Virus record (IMG/VR): IMGVR_UViG_3300032331_000893
Coordinates: 1 to 20,057 of that record
DNA: 20,057 nt
Reading direction: 5' to 3' (one strand)
From: a virus
The notes beneath the pieces are model-generated. The model was not told the DNA's origin. It did not search any database and saw only the letters and a program-made list of their open reading frames with translations. The position numbers and the translations under genes are program-made. This document shows, one piece after another, positions 16,037 to 20,057 of the stretch (position 1 is the first letter of the stretch; each line of letters begins with the position of its first letter).

Positions 16037-17041
16037 GTGAAGACACTCTTAGTAGATGGTGATAACCTATTTAAAATTGGATTCCACGGGGTTAGAGACC
16101 TCTTTGTAGAAGGAAACCATATTGGGGGTGTCTTCCACTTTGTTAATACATTACGTAAACAAATTGATGAACACAACTACGACAAAGTCTTGGTATTTTG
16201 GGACGGTGACGACAACGCATCCGTGCGTCGTCAGATATATCCTAATTACAAATTAAATAGACGACAAGGTATGAACGAGTATAAACTTGAATCATACCAT
16301 AGCCAAAAATCACGAGTAAAAGAATACATTGAAGAATGTTTTATTCGTCAAATAAAAGTAGATATGAACGAGTCTGATGACTTAATTGCATACTACTGTA
16401 AAATAGCTACAGAAGAAAAGAAAACTATCTTATCAGCTGATAAAGATTTACTTCAGTTGGTTGATGAAAATACAACCATCTATTCTCCAATCGCAAAAGT
16501 ACATTACACTCACGGTAAGAAAGTAAAAATTGGTACATATGAGATGCCAGCTTGTAACATTTTACCATATAAAATTGTTACAGGAGATAAGTCCGATAAT
16601 ATAAATGGAATATATTATTTCGGAGAGAAAACATTAATCAAATATTTTCCCGAGTTCCTTGACAAACCTGTTAATATTAATGATATTTTAACAAAGGCAA
16701 GAGAATTGCTGAAAGAAGACGAAAAGAACACGGCACTCAAAAACTTAATAAGTGGAAAAACAAAAGACGGAATTTACGGAGAAGAATTTTTTCAAATCAA
16801 TGAAAAAATCGTGGACTTACAGAACCCACTTATTTCTGATGATGGTAAAGGAATTGTTGAACAATATTATGCCGACACTTTAGACCCCGAAGGTAGGGGT
16901 TACAAAAATCTAATACGTATGATGACTGACGATGGGTTCTTCAAGTACCTTGGAACAAGTGACGATGAATTTTTAAGATTCATTCAACCATTTATGAAAT
17001 TAACGAGAAAAGAAAAAAGAAAATTTAGAGAAGAAAAATAA
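16037..17041 (+). CDS. rnh: T4 RNase H-like 5'-3' nuclease (FEN/PIN family)
   Basis: This 334-aa flap-nuclease family protein is close to T4 RNase H (305 aa), which removes RNA primers from lagging-strand fragments. Acidic metal-binding motifs appear in the family order: LLVDGDN (D7, D9), VFWDGDD (D56, D58, D59), NESDDLIAY (E112, D114, D115), LSADKDLLQL (D135, D137) and VTGDKSDNI (D184, D187). YPNYKLNRR (68-76) is the basic arch segment. The helix-hairpin-helix-like region follows TGDKSDN, and a Lys/Arg-rich tail ends the protein. Translation starts at GTG; an ATG start in frame would lose the first catalytic Asp pair. It lies 10 bp after the uvsX-like stop, inside the replication block. Confidence 0.9.
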   Translation: MKTLLVDGDNLFKIGFHGVRDLFVEGNHIGGVFHFVNTLRKQIDEHNYDKVLVFWDGDDNASVRRQIYPNYKLNRRQGMNEYKLESYHSQKSRVKEYIEECFIRQIKVDMNESDDLIAYYCKIATEEKKTILSADKDLLQLVDENTTIYSPIAKVHYTHGKKVKIGTYEMPACNILPYKIVTGDKSDNINGIYYFGEKTLIKYFPEFLDKPVNINDILTKARELLKEDEKNTALKNLISGKTKDGIYGEEFFQINEKIVDLQNPLISDDGKGIVEQYYADTLDPEGRGYKNLIRMMTDDGFFKYLGTSDDEFLRFIQPFMKLTRKEKRKFREEK

Positions 17042-17061
17042 CACAATATAATAATAAAAAA

Positions 17062-17511
17062 ATGAAAGAAACAGATGTAATTAAAATGGAATTCCTAATC
17101 ACATTGAACGACAACATTGTTATTCAAAGGTATTTCAATGTTCGTGGGTATAACCCAATGGCTAAAAACTCATTGGATATGTCCTACTACTTAAAAGATT
17201 TCGTATCCACCTTTGAATACGAACAAAAAATGCGTTCAGTAGTCTATCTTTTGGAAAACCAAGAACAAATTTTTGAGGACGCAAATGTACTTGATACTTC
17301 AAATACTAACGGTCCTGAAATTTTTAATTTCTATATTAAACTTGGTGAACAGACAATTTGTCATAGAATATTAAATGCCAAAATTTTACCACCTAAGATA
17401 AGATACACCGTAGACATACGCCAGCAAGTAAAAAGTGTATTAAGGGACTTAACTGACATTTTTTCAGGTGAAAGTTTTGTTACTACTTACATGGATTATA
17501 GCTTAGTATAA
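17062..17511 (+). CDS. Protein of unknown function between the 5' nuclease and helicase genes (149 aa)
   Basis: No known family is recognised. The protein starts with a strand-like segment (MEFLITLNDNIVIQRYFNVRGYNP), has a helical, charged middle (about 38-75), and ends with FYIKLGEQTICHRILNAK, PPKIRYTVDIRQQVKSVLRDL and a C-terminal DIFSG segment. It has no membrane segment or signal. It is embedded in the replication operon, 20 bp after the nuclease gene and 34 bp before the helicase gene. Its position invites the idea of a helicase loader or recombination mediator (roles of gp59 and UvsY in T4), but it shows no visible likeness to either. That idea is guilt by association only. Confidence 0.65.
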   Translation: MKETDVIKMEFLITLNDNIVIQRYFNVRGYNPMAKNSLDMSYYLKDFVSTFEYEQKMRSVVYLLENQEQIFEDANVLDTSNTNGPEIFNFYIKLGEQTICHRILNAKILPPKIRYTVDIRQQVKSVLRDLTDIFSGESFVTTYMDYSLV

Positions 17512-17533
17512 TAGTATTTATCACTACCAGTAA

Positions 17534-17545
17534 AAACAATAAATT
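17534..17545 (+). promoter_or_regulatory. A-rich translation leader before the helicase ATG
   Basis: AAACAATAAATT is identical to the 12 bases before the GTG of the 5' nuclease gene and ends directly at the start codon. No Shine-Dalgarno motif is present. The shared sequence suggests an initiation signal suited to an A-rich-leader host. Confidence 0.5.
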
Positions 17546-18931
17546 ATGTCAAACAAGAATTTTGAATATCTAGGTAATACCTTCCAACTCCAGCTACTAA
17601 ATCAAATAATTTTAGACAAAGATTTCGCACATTCTATCATTGACGTAATTGAACCATCACATTTTGAGAACAGATACTTTAAAACATTACTCCAACTTAT
17701 TAAGGAGTATTATATAAAGTATGATTGTACTCCTTCTTTTGAGACACTTTCACAAATGGTGAAGAGTGAATTCCCTCAAGAGTTAATGTTAAAAATTCTT
17801 AACGACACCATTAAACAAGTAAAAGATGCACCTACTGATGGAGCGTCTTTCGTACAAGAGAAATCTCTTAAGTTCTGTAAACAACAAGAGTTACAGAAGG
17901 CGATTACAAAATCACAAAAAATTCTTGACAATGGCGAATTTGAAAACTATGACAAACTTGAGGAATTGGTAAGAACCGCTCTACAAGTGGGGGAGAACAA
18001 TAACAAAATTGAAGACGTGTTTACAAACTTGGAGGACGTGTTAAATGAAGATTTCCGTCACCCAATTCCTATGGGAATTACAGGAATTGATAAACTACTT
18101 AAGGGTGGTTTAGCAAAAGGAGAACTCGGTGTAATCTTAGCACCAACTGGGGTAGGTAAAACTACGGTTCTTTCCAAAATTGCTAATTCCGCATTTAACA
18201 ACGGATACGATGTATTACAATTGTTTTTTGAGGACAACCCAAAAGTAATTCAAAGAAAACACTTCACTATGTGGACAGGTATCGCTCCTGATTTATTACC
18301 ACTACATAGAGAAGAGGTTTTAGAAAAAGCACGTGTGGTAAGAGAAGAAATGACTAATAAGTTGTTTCTTAAAAAATTACCTTCAGACCAACACACTATG
18401 ACCCAAATCAAAAACATGATTCGTAAGATGATTGCTGATGGTCACAATATTGACATGATAGTCTTGGACTATATTGACTGTATTGTACCAGATAAAAACA
18501 TGGGTGATGAGTGGAAAAGTGAAGGTTCAGTTATGAGAGGATTTGAGGCATTATGTCACGAATTGTCTGTTGTGGGTTGGACCGCAACACAGGGTAACAG
18601 AAGCTCTATATCTTCTGAGGTTGTTACCACCGACCAAATGGGTGGTTCTATTAAAAAGGCACAAGTTGGACACGTTATCATTTCCGTGGCTAAAACTTTA
18701 CAACAAAAAGAAATGAACTTAGCAACCATCGCTATTACCAAATCACGTTTGGGCAAAGACGGGGTCATATTTGAGAACTGTAAGTTTGATAATGAACTTC
18801 TTGAAATTGATACTGAAAGTTCAGTAACATTCTTAGGATTTGAAGAAAAGAAAGAAGAACAAAAACGAGACCGAATTAAAGAATTGATGGAAAAAAGAAA
18901 ACAAAAGGAGCAAGAAACTAACTTGAATTAA
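17546..18931 (+). CDS. 41: DnaB/gp41-like replicative DNA helicase
   Basis: At 461 aa it matches T4 gp41 (475 aa), the hexameric 5'-3' helicase that unwinds the fork and partners with primase. An N-terminal helical domain (about 1-150) is followed by a linker and the RecA-like motor. The motor begins with IPMGITGIDKLLKGGLAKGE (174-193). Walker A is APTGVGKTT (199-207, K205). Walker B is MIVLDYID (304-311, D308). A DnaB H3-type ATQGNR (347-352, Q349) follows, and KSRLGKDG (399-406) carries the likely arginine finger/C-terminal motif. The tail is Lys/Glu-rich and probably exposed. No primase gene is in the window. The start is the only ATG that keeps the full N-terminal domain. The 27-bp gap to the next gene suggests one operon. 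Confidence 0.9.
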   Translation: MSNKNFEYLGNTFQLQLLNQIILDKDFAHSIIDVIEPSHFENRYFKTLLQLIKEYYIKYDCTPSFETLSQMVKSEFPQELMLKILNDTIKQVKDAPTDGASFVQEKSLKFCKQQELQKAITKSQKILDNGEFENYDKLEELVRTALQVGENNNKIEDVFTNLEDVLNEDFRHPIPMGITGIDKLLKGGLAKGELGVILAPTGVGKTTVLSKIANSAFNNGYDVLQLFFEDNPKVIQRKHFTMWTGIAPDLLPLHREEVLEKARVVREEMTNKLFLKKLPSDQHTMTQIKNMIRKMIADGHNIDMIVLDYIDCIVPDKNMGDEWKSEGSVMRGFEALCHELSVVGWTATQGNRSSISSEVVTTDQMGGSIKKAQVGHVIISVAKTLQQKEMNLATIAITKSRLGKDGVIFENCKFDNELLEIDTESSVTFLGFEEKKEEQKRDRIKELMEKRKQKEQETNLN

Positions 18932-18958
18932 CAAACAAAAACAATTATAATTAACAAA

Positions 18959-20057
18959 ATGGACGCATCACAAAAGATATTGTCAGACCTAACTGTCTAC
19001 ATGAAGTACGCAAAATTCATCCCCGAGTTAGAAAGAAGAGAAACTTGGGAAGAACTTGTAACAAGAAACATGAACATGCATATTAAGAAATACCCACAAA
19101 TCGCAGGTGAGATTGTGGACGTATATCAATATGTGTATAATAAAAAAGTATTACCTTCAATGAGGTCAATGCAATTTGGTGGTAAACCAATTGAGATTTC
19201 TCCAAACAGAATCTACAACTGTGCTTACTTACCTATTGACCACTTGGACGCTTTTTCAGAATCAATGTTCTTATTATTGGGTGGAACTGGAGTAGGATAC
19301 TCAGTTCAAAAACACCACGTAGAAAAACTTCCTGAAATTAGAAAACCTAACCCGAATAGAACACGAAGATTCTTGGTTGGGGATTCTATTGAAGGTTGGG
19401 CTGACGCAATTAAAGTATTAATGAAGTCTTACTTTGGTGAACACTTATCAACACCTGAGTTTGATTTCTCAGACGTTAGACCAAAAGGAGCACAACTTGT
19501 AACATCAGGTGGTAAAGCACCTGGTCCTCAACCATTGAAGGACTGTATTCATAAACTAAAAGGTATGTTGGACGCTAAAGAAGATGGTGAAAAAATGACA
19601 CCGATTGAAGTTCACGATATGGTATGTCACATTGCAGACGCAGTTCTTGCAGGTGGAATTCGTAGAGCGGCTCTGATTTCTTTATTCAGTGCTGATGACC
19701 ACGAGATGATTGCTTGTAAAGCAGGAGCTTGGTGGGAAACAAATCCACAAAGAGGAAGAGCAAACAATTCTGCGGCTTTGGTTAGACACAAAATTACAAA
19801 AGAATTCTTTATGGATTTATGGAAACGTGTTGAAGCATCGGGAGCTGGTGAACCTGGTATTTATTTCACAAACGATAAAGATTGGGGAACCAACCCATGT
19901 TGTGAAATTGCTTTGAGACCAAACCAATTCTGTAACTTATGTGAGGTAAATGTTTCTGACATTGAATCACAAGAAGATTTGAATAACCGTGTTAAAGCGG
20001 CGGCTTTCATTGGAACACTTCAAGCAGGTTATACTGATTTTCATTACTTAAGAGATG
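18959..20057 (+). CDS. Monomeric class II (adenosylcobalamin-dependent) ribonucleoside-triphosphate reductase, 3' end cut by window
   Basis: Translation from ATG 18959 stays open to the window end (366 codons); the family is usually around 740 aa, so about half is visible. It reduces NTPs to dNTPs using coenzyme B12. RIYNCAY (C88) corresponds to one redox Cys (C119 in Lactobacillus leichmannii). GTNPCCEIAL (N312, C314, E316) is the active-site loop with the thiyl Cys. RPNQFCNLCEVN places C325 eleven residues after C314, the same spacing as C408 and C419 in L. leichmannii. GGTGVGYSVQ (108-117) and AGGIRRAALISLF (231-243) are family segments. No ATP-cone is present at the N-terminus, as expected for the monomeric form. 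It closes the visible replication block by supplying dNTPs. The leader is A/T-rich (AATTATAATTAACAAA). Confidence 0.88.
   Translation, partial: MDASQKILSDLTVYMKYAKFIPELERRETWEELVTRNMNMHIKKYPQIAGEIVDVYQYVYNKKVLPSMRSMQFGGKPIEISPNRIYNCAYLPIDHLDAFSESMFLLLGGTGVGYSVQKHHVEKLPEIRKPNPNRTRRFLVGDSIEGWADAIKVLMKSYFGEHLSTPEFDFSDVRPKGAQLVTSGGKAPGPQPLKDCIHKLKGMLDAKEDGEKMTPIEVHDMVCHIADAVLAGGIRRAALISLFSADDHEMIACKAGAWWETNPQRGRANNSAALVRHKITKEFFMDLWKRVEASGAGEPGIYFTNDKDWGTNPCCEIALRPNQFCNLCEVNVSDIESQEDLNNRVKAAAFIGTLQAGYTDFHYLRD

Noticed and set aside
15727-16176. Minus-strand open frames across the uvsX/rnh junction
   Set aside because: They overlap two genes with clear catalytic motifs and show Phe/Ser/Cys-rich composition without any domain pattern.
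17062-17511. Calling the 149-aa protein UvsY or gp59
   Set aside because: Size and position are suggestive, but no sequence motif of either family could be seen.
17507-17512. TATAAT before the helicase gene as a -10 box
   Set aside because: No -35 or -33 element lies at a usable distance; the nearest TTTG is about 27 bp upstream and inside the 149-aa coding region.
19710-19916. 68-codon + strand open frame within the reductase gene
   Set aside because: It is an alternate frame of the reductase coding region, which has intact active-site motifs in its own frame.

Overview
The window looks like a stretch of a T4-like contractile-tailed phage (myovirus) genome. It is AT-rich, densely packed and entirely + strand coding. 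The host is probably a member of the Bacteroidetes. This rests on start codons preceded by A/T-rich leaders without Shine-Dalgarno motifs, on a promoter that fits the Bacteroidetes -33/-7 pattern (TTTG, 20 bp, TA-rich -7) as well as sigma70, and on the T4-type gene set. The host call is inference; no sequence search was run.

Left region (1-13988) is a virion assembly block. It holds the C-terminal end of a tape-measure-like protein, a 1631-aa baseplate/tail-tube-initiator-like protein, a 106-aa LysM-type (gp53-like) wedge protein, a 2188-aa baseplate-hub-like protein, and two small proteins of unknown function. The order tape measure, tube initiator, baseplate resembles the T4 order gp29-gp48-gp54. 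Several of these proteins are much longer than T4 counterparts and appear to be built by inserting domains into core folds. The clearest case is an OmpA-like fold nested inside the 1631-aa protein.

Boundary (13989-14104): an intrinsic terminator closes the structural block and a strong-looking promoter opens the next one. Codon choice changes at the same point: arginine is mostly AGA to the left, while CGT dominates in the gene just to the right.

Right region (14105-20057) is a replication, recombination and nucleotide-supply block: gp32-like single-strand DNA-binding protein, UvsX/RecA-like recombinase, T4 RNase H-like 5' nuclease (GTG start), a 149-aa unknown, a DnaB/gp41-like replicative helicase, and the first 366 codons of a monomeric adenosylcobalamin-dependent (class II) ribonucleoside-triphosphate reductase that runs off the window. 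Together they would coat single strands, pair strands, remove RNA primers, unwind the fork and supply dNTPs. Between the gp32-like and uvsX-like genes lies an unusual 36-bp array of three 12-mers (two direct, one inverted) that can form alternative hairpins.

I saw no tRNA, rRNA, CRISPR array, insertion sequence or convincing minus-strand gene, and no gene-free stretch longer than about 120 bp.
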